From: Cynocephalus volans | Taxonomy: Eukaryota; Chordata; Mammalia; Dermoptera; Cynocephalidae | Direction of reading: 5' to 3' | NCBI RefSeq assembly: GCF_027409185.1 | Contig: NC_084461.1 | Location: 143,203,001-143,267,000, forward strand | Length of the DNA: 64,000 nt | Part shown: positions 11,600-25,114 of the stretch, in pieces | Layout of the letters: every line of letters begins with the position of its first letter | Position numbering within the stretch: the first letter of the stretch is position 1 | Position numbers and translations under genes: made by a program | Notes under the pieces: generated by a model | The model's input: the letters and a program-made list of their open reading frames with translations, nothing else | What the model was told of the DNA's origin: nothing | The model's database searches: none

Positions 11600-11725
11600 T
11601 TTCTTTCCTTCCTTCTTTCCTTCCTTCTTTCCTTCCTTCTTTCCTTCCTTCCTTCCTTCCTTCCTTCCTTCCTTCTTTCCCTCCCTCCCTTCCTCCTTCC
11701 TTCCTTCCTTTTCTTTCTTTATCAC
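11500..11725 (+). repeat. Long pyrimidine microsatellite (CTTT)n then (CCTT)n
   Basis: More than 200 bp of CTTT units changing to mixed CTTC/CCTT/CCCT units. It produces the long Phe/Ser/Leu frames on + and the Lys/Glu frame on -, which are artefacts. The gradual unit change looks like several expansion events. Confidence 0.97.
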
Positions 11726-12316
11726 AGTTGCTAAAGAGTGGTGATCCAAAGAAAAAGATGCTGTCATTGAATGAACCCCAAAGACAGTCATGGAGGGCTG
11801 CAATCTAGCCTATGATAACATCAGTACCAGTAAAGGTCAGGTTTACGTACTGGTAATTTGATATGCCAATAATAACTATCTTATTTATTCCTTAAAACAG
11901 ACTTCTGCTAGGCAACATTAGAGAAGGATGCAATGTTGTAATTACTTGTCTACATTTAATAAATGACACTTTATATTTTAAAACATACATTTCTCAAATG
12001 AGTTCTAGTTAAGCTAAAAACATAACAGAAAACAGGACTATGTTCTAATTATTTATTCATCTGAGAAACTTTTTGTCATTTACTCAAAAGGAAATGTTTC
12101 CTTTTTGCTTTGATTCTATCCTCCTCTTCCAATTAAATTTCCAGTTGCCGGTTGGTTAGGTTGAAAATGTATTATCAAGTCTCTATGAGGCTCTGTAATT
12201 CGGTGCATGACCTAGATAAATTAGTATCATGATTTTTTGGTTTACTTGGTCCAGAAGAAAGTGAAAGTGGGGCTTTGGAATTATAGAAACTGAAGGAAAA
12301 AAATCCTAAGTAAGCA

Positions 12317-12515
12317 TCTCAACCAGATTGGCATACTTTTTCTGTAAAGGGTAACACTAAGTATTTTCTGCATTGTGGATTAGACAGGAGGCTCTAAGGA
12401 CTAGTTAGCTCTGCTGTTGTAGAGCAGTGGAGGCAGCCATAAACAATACCTAAATGAATGAGCATGGTTGGATTTGGCCCAAGGGCTGTAGTTTGCAGAC
12501 CTCTGATCTAAATTT
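12317..12515 (-). repeat. DNA transposon fossil (probably hAT-type non-autonomous)
   Basis: Contains 'ggcatactttttctgtaaag' and, further on, 'ggatttggcccaagggctgt' and 'gtttgcagacctctgatc'. This is the reverse of a common mammalian element that starts 'gtcagcaaactatggcccac'. I recognise the repeat but am not sure of its formal name. Confidence 0.55.
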
Positions 12516-12749
12516 ACCTCCATTTGTAGGAAAAGAAAGTGCTATCCAGAGAGGATATAACTTGTGTACGGTTTCAGATCAATGGCAGAAACCAGGTCTC
12601 CTACCTCCCAATTGCTTATTCTTTGAATATTATTATATTGCTTCCACTTGTGGCCAAAAATTAGGGCAGCAAACGCTACTAAAATAATTAGGGGTGCTTT
12701 ATTTCTGATATATAAAGATAAAAAAAATTAAAAAGACAATTACTACTAG

Positions 12750-12990
12750 CTAATATTTATACATTCAGTACTATTTATTATTCAATATGCTAAATTTTTA
12801 TGTACACTTTCTTATTTAACCCTGCTCAATCCTGTGAGGTAGTTACTTTTATTATCTCTAGTTTATGCATAGGAAACTGAAGCTCAGAGATTTTAGGTAA
12901 ATTGTTAAGGCTACAAAGTCTGTAAAAAGCACAGCTAAGATTTCATCCCTGTTACCAAAGCTGATATGCTTATTTATCACATCATATTGC
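12750..12990 (-). repeat. MIR fossil, antisense, nearly complete
   Basis: 'cttatttaaccctgctcaat', 'cctgtgaggtagttactttt', 'aggaaactgaagctcagaga' and 'ggctacaaagtctgtaa' are all in the expected reversed MIR order. Confidence 0.85.
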
Positions 12991-13074
12991 CTGCACTTAC
13001 AAATATGGTGAGTGTGATGGACATTTATTTTTCAAGGCCACAGAGCTCTGATTTCATATTATTTGACAACTATA

Positions 13075-13500
13075 ATAGGTTGAATAATTGCCACCCAAAG
13101 ACATCAAGTTCTAATCTTTAGAATTCATAAACGTTATATACTTGTATTTTACTCCTAGGATCTTTGCAGATGTAACTAAGTTAAAGATTTTGAAATAAGG
13201 AGATTCCCTGGATTATCTGGTTGGGGTCTAAATAAATTTACAAATATCTTTATAAGAAAAAGACAAAGGGAGTTTAGAGAGAAATAGAAAAGAGGAGACA
13301 ATGTGACCATGAAGGCAGACATTGCAGTGATTCAGCCACAAGCCAAGGAACACCTGGAGCCAAGAGAACCCAAGAGAGGCCTGGATCCGACAGTCCTTGG
13401 AGGGAGTGCTCTTATACTTCTTGTTGCCAGAACTGTGAAAGAATAATTTTTTTGTTGTTTTAAGCCACAAGTTTATAGTAATTTTTTATAGAAGTCTCAG
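13075..13500 (+). mobile_element. ERVL-MaLR solo LTR (MLT1-like), sense
   Basis: Shows the MLT1-type order: 'gatctttgcagatgtaacta', 'ggagattccctggattatct', 'tataagaaaaagacaaaggg', 'gcagtgattcagccacaagc' and the end 'ttgttgttttaagccacaag'. There is no internal coding region, so it is a solo LTR. It is strongly diverged and old. Confidence 0.8.
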
Positions 13501-15599
13501 GATATTATCCTGATTTTTTTCTGTGTCACCACTCTTTCCACACTCTTTGCCCACATGCTTTTGACTGAAAATGGCTACACCCTTGTCTCTAGAAGTGGTG
13601 CACTTGACCCAGTTCTAAGTTAATCCAATTGTACCTTTCTCTAGTCTTCAAGATTGGCTCAGGAACAGACACATACCTAGACATCTAATTAAAGTGAGTA
13701 GATGAAGTTCATAGCTGTTAGAAATACTTTATTTTCCCGCTGGATAGAAAAAAAAAAAAAAAAAAGAGAGAGAGAGAATGTAGATAGTTTGATTACCTGG
13801 AAGATACCCTGCAGCCATGAGAGAAGAAGTTGCTTAATAATGGAAGCACCCAGAAGAAGCCAATGCAGAGAAAGGTGGATTTGAGTTTGAGTGCTTTCTT
13901 TTAAGCCCACGCATGAATGTTGCAGTAAGACCAGCCTAATATTTGACTTCCTGATTACATGAGCCAAAAATTTCCTTTTGTAGATGAAAGTAGATAGAAT
14001 GGGGTTTTCTGTCATGTCATCATAGAGACATTTGACATACAGTGAAATGAACTTTCTAGAAACTTTCTATAAAGCTTTGACTTTCATTCTTCATTGAAAT
14101 GGAAGATCCCTTTCATTCCTCATTCTTTATTTAACTGCTGAAATGATATTACCCCATTAAAATCATTTTACCATAGTTTTCCCTATTTATTTTCTAAACC
14201 TACGTCTTTGCTTCTGGAAAAGAAAATTACACTGTTCTTGTGATTTTGTCACTGTTTCTCCATTTCTTTTTTAATCTCTTCCACAGTGTTTCATTCTTAA
14301 CTCATAGATTTAAGTATTACTTTTATTTTTAAATAGAAATAATCAGAGCAAGAGAATCTTTCAATTTCTTTTGGAAAGGTGCTTTTGTATTTTACCTCAA
14401 AACATAAGATTTCACCAAAATAATTTGTTGCCAAAATGATGTTTTTTTCATAGTTAGTATACAACAAAAAAACTTATAACCAACTGAAAATTCAAATGCT
14501 CATTCTGAAAGTTTAATAATTTTAGGCAAAAATCAGCTTTTGCTGTATGGAATAACACATTCAAGAGAGCTTTTTCTAATTTAATAAATGTCAATCAGTA
14601 GTATATAACTAAAACATCACATTTTAATTAATTATCCAATATTGAAATGCTTCTAGGTTTGTTTAAAAGCATTCTTCTTTTGTCAACCCCTGAACAGAAA
14701 TAGTGGCTGAACAAATGACATAAACTTTTAAAAAGTGAAATAAATCAATGCAGGCATTGAATATGCAAACATGACAATCATTACAGCATAATGCCATCTT
14801 TAACTTAATGAGGGTTCCAGATGTTTGCTAGGAAAATTACTGAATACAAAAAGTTTCTGATAGAGAAACAGAAAAATAATGTGTAAGTTATAACTTCTTT
14901 GTAATATTTGGCATACCCATACTGTCATGTAAAATAAAATTGACTGCTTCATCATATAGCATGCGTGGTTTTCCTTTCATCTAAGAAATGTTCTCATCAC
15001 TGCTATTACTAATGTACAGAAGAAATTGAAGACATGGGGTAATCTGACTATGTGGAATATAGGAAGTTGAAACTTTGGACAGATTGACCATATGAATTTA
15101 GTTAGGTTGTGCACATGGTGATTGAGCTAATTGTTTGGGTCACAGGGCTCATCATTTTATACATAACTAACTGAATTGATTCTGTAGTTAATCTTGGTTT
15201 GTTGTTTCTATGTTCAAATCACCATATCCAGAATTGTTCTGAATTTCAGATTTTTAAAAATTTTATACATATGTTCAAGTACATTAAGACACATCCTCCT
15301 AGCTCTTGCTTCCAACTTTAGGATTTTTTAAATTAGGTACTCCAAAATGTGCGGCCTGGAAATGTGCTTGAATTAATGGCCTTGGGATTACTCCCGGTCA
15401 GTGGGGAATAGGAGTCTATGGATAAACAATACTCCCTTTCATCTTTAAGTGGATAGTTTTGAAGACATATTTTAAAAGGTTCCTTAGAATATCCCTCAGG
15501 ATTGAGAATTGGTAGTACATTAGTGGTGGCAAATTGGATAACACATGCTTGTATCAACATTCCCTCCCTACCTGTTTCACAACTCCTGTCCTGCAATCT
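13501..15599. other. No gene; AT-rich, possible LTR debris at 13501-14010
   Basis: 13501-14010 contains phrases such as 'attacatgagccaaaaattt' that resemble old LTRs, but I cannot assign a family. A short (GA) run lies at about 13765-13780 after an A run. The remainder shows nothing recognisable. Confidence 0.4.
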
Positions 15600-15800
15600 G
15601 GCCCTCTTGCATTGGGCTCAGGCATCAACAAGACTTAGGTTTGAATCCAGGCTCCATTCATGCTGGCAAATTGATCTAAGGCTAGCTAATTACTACGTCT
15701 ACGCCTCAGTTTCCTAATTTGAAAAGGGACAATGATAGAATTTTTGTGAGTTTAATGGAATAATGCTCGGGAAATAGTAAATGTAAAATAAAAATTAGTG
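15600..15800 (+). repeat. MIR fossil, sense, nearly complete
   Basis: 'ttaggtttgaatccaggctc' (tRNA-like B-box region), then 'acgcctcagtttcctaattt' and 'tgagtttaatggaataatgc' follow the MIR consensus order from head to tail. Confidence 0.85.
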
Positions 15801-18800
15801 ACAATTTTTTAATGAAGAGAGCACTCAAGAATTGGAAAGTAAGAGAAGGATTTTTATATTGTGGACACAAATATTCAGTACGGAATATTTAGAATCATAT
15901 TCCAAATCCTTTTATTAAGGGCTTCACAAACATACAGAAGCTATTAAAGACTACCCATCTACATTATCACTCATGGTTGTTGGATCTGTTTGCTAAATAG
16001 ATAAAACTGATCTGACGCAAATGCAGAAAAAATGAACACGGATCATTTTCAGTTCTTGTCTACTGTGTATTATAACAACAGGGGGTAAATGAAAACCAGT
16101 GACAGAAATGCTGTCTTCTCTATGTTAGGATTTGTTTAGCAAATTCATTTTTTAAGATTTCTTGCCCTAGCAACACCCCTAACATCCCTAAGGGCAAGTT
16201 CCTGAGGGAAAGATTGGCAATATTTTGGCAGATGACAGAAAAGTATGTGATTGATACCCCCTGAAATATTTGTATGTGCTCTTTCAATTTTCTTAGTTTA
16301 GAAGAACTGTAGCATTTCTCCTTTCTCAAAATTAATGTTTGGTTACTTAAATGTCCTTTGTAAAAAAAAATGAAGTTTCATTTTTGTTGTAGAAAGTATT
16401 TTCTAGGGATAGCTGAAAATAAAATAATGCTTCTACCTCTTTGTCATACATATTTAACATATATTTATTTCTATTTGCTATAAAATTTTTTCTCTACTCT
16501 TAAAGCATGATATGATTATAGGTAGTGCCAAAGCACATAAGACTCAGAAGATATGGCAAAGCAGATTTGTAGATTTGTGTCCCAAAGTTATTTTACTATA
16601 TCCATTCACTTGTCTCAGTTACATGTTCAATTTCTAATTGGTCTCTATGTAAATTGCATTTTTTTTGTTAACATACCTTGAATTCCACATTCATCATTTT
16701 CTGCTATGTTTTTGTTTTCTTCTTATATAGATGTGTTAAAAAATGACTATGGCACTTTTTTGGGTGGAATGGACATTGTTGAGTTTACCTCACTTCATAG
16801 TTCGTATGTGTGAAACCTACAACCATAATAAATTTAGACCTGAGACCAAGTAGAGAACAATAATTTTGTGACAGCCTTATGCAGATCTATTGATTTTTCC
16901 TTGCAATTTTTCTTTGAAACTTAAACCTTTTCATAATTCTGATGATAAAGACTAGAATTTACGATTTTTACATTCATTGTTGTTCATAAAGTTTTTGATC
17001 AGTTATCTAAATAAATTAGGCAATGTAGAATTGTAATCCAGGCTTTGAAGTAAAGTTTGCATATATATTATTGAAAAATTGATTAAACTTTTTCTTTTTC
17101 TATTTATACAACAACATGTATTTGGATGCTATAAAATTCTAGTTGCTATTCAAATATTTCCATATAGAGAAAAAATAATATATGTATTTTAACTGAATTT
17201 ATCAGTTTCATATAGGTTTTCTGTATTGGTTTAACAATTTCATTGTAGTGTCCTGAACAGTTTGCAGACTGAACACTATTGTCATGATTCCCATATACGG
17301 ATCAATATGTTAACACACCAAGAGTTCATTTTGTTTTATTGGCTCATCTTCATTAACAATTTTACTTAGGAAATTATAAACTTCTAAAATCCACTTTTTC
17401 CTTTACTTTAGTAATAATCAGACCATTAAGACAAAAAGCCATTATTAATGGCCAAGACACAAAAGAAAAATACAGCCATTGATTGCTGAACATTTTAGCT
17501 CCTATCTTCAAAGGCACAAAAAGCACACAGAAAGTCAATATAAAGCAGTTAATTTGATGTGGTCTTTTACAAAAGCTTACATGGAAATTACTAATGTGAA
17601 GACTATAGGTACAGAACTGAACTGTGAGAGATACATCTTAAGAAATTGCTTAACCATAGACTTCTCCTTTGTCTTGCCTTCCAAAAGACTTCTATAAATG
17701 AAATTTTTTTTGTTTTAGAACCTCAATTGGCTATTTTGGTGTCAAACAGTAATCACTGACAAGCCAGAGTTAGGATATGAGGTGTGGAAATGGAATGGTA
17801 GCTGTGAAGAAAAGATCTCTTAAAAATTTATGTAGCTGCTAACAGTAGTATTAAAAATAAAAGGAGTACTAGTCTCCATTTGCACATCCTTGGAACATAT
17901 GTCCAGCATCAAAGCCTGTTTCCTGAAACATCCTTAAATCAGACTAGAGTTAGGTGACATGTTTCAGGCTGAACAGATCTGTTAAGTTGACATTTCCAGG
18001 AACAGGAAGAGCAACAGGAACTGAGGATTTGAGATGTGAATCTCTGTTCTCCGTCTCTCAATACTCAAAGGACACAGACTGTACTGAAATATCTTAAGTG
18101 TCATCACTTTCTGGAGAGACTGGCACGTATTTGAATGATTCTAGACACTCTAAGATACTCCTCTTGATGGAATTATGTTGGTGAAATTAACCAAGTATCT
18201 AGTTTTCCTCATGTAAAAATCTCATTTGTCTCTTTAAAATCTATGTCTCTTCTGAAGTGCAAAAGAAGGAAGTTTTCCAGCCAATACCCATCCAAAAGTA
18301 GACCGGGGACGAACCAAGTAAAAGACTTCAGAAATGTCTGCTTTTCATTCCTTTACCCTCTCCCTCTTTCACACGACTTTCCTTTTCTACATCTGTCTTC
18401 TGAGTCAAGCAGCTTTCTTGAGATATTGGCGAGAATCTTCCTCCAAACTACTGTGAACTTGAAAGGAAAATGGGAATTGTAGATATTTCACAAGTATCAC
18501 TCACCATTCTGCCAGACCAAATGTACCTCTTTCCTTTGAATTTGATTTCCATCCAAGAAGAGTGAAGAATTATATTCCAGAAAACTCCAGGCTGACTAAC
18601 CTGAGTAACCTCATCGTAATCAATCCTCAAAGCCTTTACAATGGTAAGGGTACAAACTGTTTAATTGTTACCAAGTAAAAGTCTTGTATTTGGTATTAAA
18701 GTCAGCGAAAACAGTACTGAATATCCCTAAAAACATTTTTACAAGAGATTGGGAAATAGACGTTTTTGAATGCATTTTGAAGTACATGGGTAGCATAGCG

Positions 18801-21234
18801 ATGCTTATCACAAAACTCTGAAAGAACACCATGTTAGAATACGTTTTGTAAACAAAACAGAGAAAACGTATTCCACTTGCAGGAGGAAGATGGTTTGGTA
18901 TTGAGTTCTCACAAATGAGATACTGAATTTGTAAGGGAGTACATACCTCTAGTCAGTGAGGAGAATAAAGAAAATAGTCTTTTCTTTTTTTTCCTTTCTG
19001 TTTTCTGGAACGCATAGCATGTATCCTGCAGGCAAGTGGAAGAACTATTGGCAGGCTGCTTTTCCTCCTCTTTCCGTCCCCCATCCAAACATCAGTGATG
19101 TGGCTGGAATGGAGTTCTAGAAAATTCACATCTGTGCTTTCAGTGTTTGAAACCACCAACTCAGAACACTCTGATTCAATTTATTTTTCTTGTTAGCCTT
19201 TGGCCTAAGAATGCACTTACCATTCTTGTATCAGGCAGAGAGCTAATACTTGTTTACATTATGGAGTATAATTTAATAGAGCAAAATCCTGTGATAGTTT
19301 AAAAAAAACACTACAGAATACAAAGCAATGCTTTTAGGAATTGCCAATAGTTTTTATGAGGATTTCAAAGATGTAAGAGCCATTGTAAAAAAGTAGTAGC
19401 TAAAAATAAATAAAGAAATCTCTTTTAACACCTAACAACCTATTACACTAGATAATCCGTTATGCTACTGTCAACATTAAGATGCCAGGATATAAGAAAC
19501 GTAATTGAGAGAAAAAGAGTTGGGGGTAAAGCCAGCCAAAGAGGGTGCAACAAACTCCTTTAGTGAGAAAGGGAGCAAAAAGATTTCTAATACAGTGAGA
19601 AGCAACATATTATATTAGAAAAATAAACATCTGAATAGTTAAGAATCCAAATACAGTTGGATATGAGATACAAACTATATATAATTCACGGATTAGGTAA
19701 ACTGTTCCCATGCTAAATACATGACAGCAATTCTCTTCTGGCCTGCATTAAATCATCTTTTTATCTAAAGAAGCACAAATTTGTGTTCAATAGAAACTTA
19801 CTTCTGACCCATTTTACTGCTTAACTATAGAAATTACAAACAGTTAAGTTTGAACTTTACTTGTATGAAATATTTATGTCAAAGAACTGAATTTTATTTT
19901 CAGCAGGCTGAACACTTTCCAAAGAATATGGAACACCTAAATGGCTTGAGAAAGTTGCTTAATTTTTTTTTTCACATCTAGATATTATATTTGTAAAATG
20001 ATTAATCAGGAGATAATTGGGAGGAATTTGTAATATTTTTTCTAACTAGAAGAGGTTTTGACAAATTTTAAAAAGCATTTTTCTCACTTTCCCCTTGCTA
20101 TTTGTTTCTATTTTCTTTAGTAAACAGAGAGAAAAATAAGCTTATAGAAAAAAAATAAAATTTATAGCCAAAATCCAACTACTCAGTTATCCAACAATCA
20201 ACAGTTTTGCTGTTTTAAGTAATTTTATAAGTTATTTTAGTTGTATTCAAAGATACATATATCATGTAGCAAAACTTTATCATTATTTTTAATTTGTTTT
20301 TCTTTCATCAATTTTTATGCCAAGAATATTTTTAATTACTTCTCACTAATTTATATAAACACAGTCATTATTTACTTATCTTTATTTTGCATCAATGCAG
20401 AAAGAAAAACATTGATTTAGAAGACTGGTTTAAAAATATAACCATCACTTAATATTTTCTTCTGTCAACGTTCTTTTAAAATCTTATTTTAATAGACTAG
20501 ATAAATTTACATATTTGAGGTTTTATTCTCCCTTAAAGCTGTTCTAGACATAAGCATTTTTTTGTTGCTTTGGGAAAATTTAATTATAAGTGTATTCTCC
20601 TTTACTAAGATAAATCTCAATTTAAAAAATAGAACTAAGATTAATTCATATTTTATTAACATTATTTTCCAGTTTTACAAATTTTATAGTTGGAATCTTG
20701 CAAAATTAGAATATTACCTACTAAAAACACTAATTTTGAAGACATAATAAAGAGAATAATGATAAAACCTTCTTTCAGGAATGATGGCATGTTATACAAG
20801 AAAGAGTTTGGTTATTTGCCTAGGTAATTTTTATTCATTTAATTCATGAAATAAATACATTGTGTTATAGTGTGTTGCAATAATTACATTGCATTGCAAC
20901 TTGGTGTTAAATTATTTCAGTGGAAGAAAGCATTTATAGACTATAAAATATTAAACTTACAAAATCAATATTTTGCAGTGATTTCAATAATAAAGATACT
21001 TTTATAGCTGTAGTGACATTGTTCTGGTAAGAAATAATTAGCTGATTGACTGGAAATGATTAAAACAAATGTTTCCCTCAAGCAACATAGTTCTAAGTTT
21101 CTTACTCTCCTCAGTCTTACAGTTTTGCTTGCTGCACCATGAACAGTATATTTAAAGTAAACAACAATACGAATAAGCTGTGCAGTGTTAAAAAGATAGC
21201 TCTGTTTTCAAAAAAACCTTTCCCATATTTTAAG
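15801..21234. other. AT-rich unique sequence, no gene seen
   Basis: About 5.4 kb with only short chance frames on both strands. No splice-flanked coding segment and no clear repeat could be supported. Ancient, highly decayed transposon pieces may be present below my ability to recognise them. Confidence 0.5.
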
Positions 21235-21345
21235 ATTTGGGGTAACAACCTGAGCACTGTTGCTGATTAACTCTGGGACCTTAGGCAAGTCCACTCTCAA
21301 TTTTGAGTCAATTTGCTCATCTACCAAAGAAGAAATGGAGTGAAT
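21235..21345 (+). repeat. MIR fossil, sense
   Basis: 'attaactctgggaccttagg', then 'caagtccactctcaa' and 'tttgctcatctaccaaaga' follow MIR order. Confidence 0.7.
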
Positions 21346-21374
21346 TTATTTTAGGGAGGGACAGGCAAAGTACT

Positions 21375-21600
21375 GAGATTAAAAGTCCAAGCTTCAGTCA
21401 AGAAGATCTGTGAGTGAAACCTAATTTTCAGTTTGCAAAATAATAGGATTTTAGTCAAATTACTTAATTCCTATAAACTATAACTATATCTATAAAATGG
21501 AATGATTGTATTTGTCACATAAAGAACTAATGTAACATAAAATAATGTCTGGTACCTAGTATTGTACAAAGTGATTGCTATTAAAATATTCATTTAAGGT
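21375..21600 (+). repeat. MIR fossil, sense (second, adjacent copy)
   Basis: 'caaattacttaattcctata', 'ctataaaatggaatgattgt' and 'gtctggtacctagtattgta' follow the MIR core and tail. Two MIRs in the same orientation lie within 400 bp. Confidence 0.65.
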
Positions 21601-22619
21601 ATCTTCTGATTCTCTAATTCTAAAATTCTCATTTCTATGAGGCTACTATGTGAATGACGAAATAAGAGCATAAAATGCAAAGGCACTTGAAAATATTCTG
21701 AAAAATGTTTGTAGTATATTTTAATTCTAATTTTCCACAAGCTTTTTGATGTACCTTTGTACATCAGTAGATGTAATATATCTGTGACAATTATTGAGAA
21801 CTGTTAATTAAAACGTGACTCTAATACATTTGAACATGAAAATGTGTTAGTTATGTATTTGGTAAAAAGAAAGTGTTAAGTTTATGAGTTCAAAATATCA
21901 GAATATAATGTCAGGAGAGACTTTGGGAAAAACTAGAATGATAAGAAAAAAGAGACTGGAGAGTATTTACATTCTGGCAAACATCAGAGTGAGATGAGCC
22001 AAAAAGTTAACCACACTGAGCCGAGAGTTCAAGTGTCACAGAGTAACGCAGCATTGGCCTTAGTTGGCCTGTCAAAGGACCTTTTCCTTTGATACTGGTT
22101 CTGAAATAGTCAGGAAAGGCAGGGACATATGAGCTCGCTATCTCCTCCTTGAGGAAGGTGAGAGTGGAGTTTGGAAGGATTTTTCCTTGGACAAAGAATC
22201 ACGGGGATGCTCTTCACGGTCTTGAGAGTAAGTTAAGATTGTGAAGTGAATATCTGAGTTGGGAACTTCTGCAGGTCTATTACCTCCTTGGTGACCTGGT
22301 TTTAGTCAGCATAAAGAAACCTATATTCCTTCTTCTGTTGCTTCATCTGACCAGCCAGGTGGCCGTTTCTGATGAAGGGAACCTGCAGCATTAGGCTGCT
22401 GTAGATGTTCCCCTGATGCATTGGATTGTGGAATTGGCCTTTGTTACTAGAGGTTTAGTCAGCTTACTGCTTTGTTTGTCCCAGCTACCCCTTACTCCCC
22501 ATCTTGTAATCTCTCTTTCACACAGACACTTTATGTTTTGGGACCTCTCTCTCCATTAAATTCTCCAGGCAAACGCTCAACTCTGGCTGAACCCATTTGT
22601 CTATAATACTGAACTCCTG
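21601..22619. other. No gene or clear repeat recognised
   Basis: AT-rich to moderately GC sequence. No supported exon, tandem repeat or transposon end. Confidence 0.45.
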
Positions 22620-23930
22620 CTTCTAAAGAGATGAATGTGGCAGGGAAAAAAACTACCAATGGTGCTGATATCTCACTTTAAATTTATAACCACACTTCAC
22701 AAGTGACCACTTGGCAATGCCTGACAATCCCACTGAATTTCTCTAGTAAACTCACTTTGCCCTCTTTATGCAATGAGTATTTCACCTCTCTACTCTGTTG
22801 TCCTCCCTTCCTTTTTCTCATTCCTAGCTAATGGGCTTTCTACTTACTTCACTGAAAAAGAAGACATGGTCAGACAAGTGCTACTTCATCTCCCTACTAC
22901 CTAACGACCCACCTGGAGCTGTAACAGAATGTGCTGCTTCCACTCTTGTAATTGCCATCAAACTCCCCTGCTCTTTCCTAAGGCCAACTTCAACATGTGC
23001 ACATGCGATCAAATGCCATCTATCCTCTCCAGGATTTCACAGTCAGCTCCTCTTCCCCCACTGAGTTATCAGTTTTGCTCCCTCTACTGATTCATTTCTT
23101 CACCATAGAGTATGGTATAATATCACCCAATTTCAATATATAACCTTTCCACCATATCCCAATTCAACTCTCTTTCCACATTAACACACCTCTTTTGGGA
23201 AAACTAGTTACTTGTTCCGTTTCTTCACATTTTATTCTTCTACCCTAATCAGGTTTTTGTCTCCACCACTACCCAGAAAAGGCCTTTGTCGAGGTCAACA
23301 GTGGCCTTCAATCTTTCTGAATTTAATTTCTGAATACATATTACGTACTCAGTATTTCACCCAGCTGAACCTTTCACTAGAGAGTAGACATCTCAAATTA
23401 ACACAGTCAACACTGACCTCTTAATTTCTTTCCATGCACCCCCATCCTCCCAATTGTATCTCTGTTCCTTCTCTCAGTTAATTATGTATAATTCACTTAA
23501 TTACCCAGTTCAAAGACTTAAGAGTTATCGTACCTCTTTTTCTTCTCCTTGATAGTCAATTAATCAGTAAGTTCTCTTAGCTTTTCTTCCAAAATATATC
23601 CTGAATCCAAACATATCTCATCAGTCTTTCTGCTTCTGCCTTAGCCTAAGTCAGCATCTCCCCCTTTTATCTGTTATAGTCATCTTAGCCAGGCATCTTG
23701 CCTAGTTTTTGCTGCAAACATTCCCTGGTATATTCCTAGCATAGAAGATTTATCATTTAAAACCATAAAACAGGTCATATAACTTCCCTGAATAACACTA
23801 CAATGCCTTCACATTGTGCTAGGATTTCAATGTAAATTTCTTTCTGTGACCTAGGAAGCCTTCTCTAAAAGATATAGGCTCTCTTTCCCTTTCTCTCTGA
23901 ACTCATTTCCTACTCACCGTACATGCAGGG
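22620..23930 (+). mobile_element. L2 LINE remnant, sense
   Basis: Pyrimidine-rich + strand with L2 landmarks: 'gaggtcaacagtggccttca' (L2 'aaggtcaccagtgacctcc'), 'catctcatcagtctttctgc' and repeated short exon-like cytosine-rich phrases. It is very diverged and has no coding capacity. The boundaries are approximate. Confidence 0.6.
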
Positions 23931-24336
23931 TTTCTATCTAGTCACAGAACATACTAGACTTTTCCTGTTCCATGGACTTTGGAAATTTGATCTTTCTCTG
24001 TTGGGAGTGACAATCTGCAAGATGTTAATAGATGGAGTAAAATTATTTATTATATTATTCAGTCCCTGTCCCTTTTTTTTTTCATGCTGTGTTGGCATAT
24101 CTGTAAATCAAGATAATATTTTTTTCTGGGCCAAGAAGTAGGCATGCTTCTAAAGTTTAGCCAATAATCTTCATTCACCTGGAATTTTGTACTTTGGTAG
24201 AATTTGTGTAGGGATAGACAGAACTCACACATTCAATGCAAGGTCTGTAATTCTGAAGAAACTGTTCATTAGGTTTTACAGTGATTCCAAGAGATAAAGT
24301 TATTCTCTTCTTTTCTGAGACTTGGTTGTTCAGTAA

Positions 24337-24719
24337 TATGTTAGTTTGCTAGGGCTGCCATAACAAAATGCCACAGACTGGGAGGCTTAAACAATAGAAA
24401 TGTATTTTCTCACAGTTCTAGAAACTTGAAGTTTGAGGTCAAGGGGTTGGCAAGGTTGGTTTCTTCTGAGGCCTCTCTCCTTGCCTTGTAGATGACTGTC
24501 TTTTTCCTGTGTTTTCAAGTGATTTCTCTGTGTGTGTCTGTGTCCTCATTTCCTCTTCTTATAAGGACAACAGTTGCATTGGTTTAGGGTCCACTATATG
24601 ACCTCATTTTACTTTAATTGCCTCTTTAAAAGGTATATCTAAAATACAGCCACATTCTGAGGTACTGGGGGTTAGGACTTCAACAGATAAAAATTGAGGA
24701 CACAGTTTAGTTCATAACA
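24337..24719 (-). mobile_element. ERVL-MaLR solo LTR (MLT1/MST-like), antisense
   Basis: 'ttagtttgctagggctgcca', 'ccacagactgggaggcttaa' and 'gttcataaca' at the end are the reversed ends of a MaLR LTR. A 5-bp duplication AGTAA is at 24332-24336 and 24720-24724. No internal part remains. Confidence 0.88.
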
Positions 24720-25075
24720 AGTAATCTCTTGGATTTTATGACTGACCATGTAACCTTCCCATACACTTTTTATGTTGCTTAGTCCGAGTCAGTCTCTATT
24801 GCTTGTGAAGAACCCAAGTGACTATAGTGGGCTACAGATTTATTCAGTATATGCACATCTCAGGTATGGAACTTGTTGAACTATTAGGTCATCTTATATT
24901 CTATATATGAAGAATATAAAAATACATAGCCATTCATTTGTGTGAAAGGAAGTTTATGAGGCTTGACTGAGCATGGACACTTTTGCTATCTTTATTTAGG
25001 ACCAAACAATTTCTTTGAAAAATTTAATGTTTTTCCTGGTGATTGATTGTGGGAGGTTTTTGTTGTTGTTGTTGG

Positions 25076-25076
<1 letters not shown>

Positions 25077-25111
<35 letters not shown>
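25077..25111 (+). repeat. Homopolymer T run (35 bases)
   Basis: Preceded by short TTG repeats. No SINE or LINE body is recognisable next to it, so it may be a slippage-expanded tract rather than a retrotransposon tail. Confidence 0.9.

Positions 25112-25114
<3 letters not shown>

Noticed and set aside
11322-11808. Open frames of 109-140 codons on both strands
   Set aside because: They consist of CTTT/CCTT microsatellite translation (Phe/Leu/Ser or Lys/Glu repeats).
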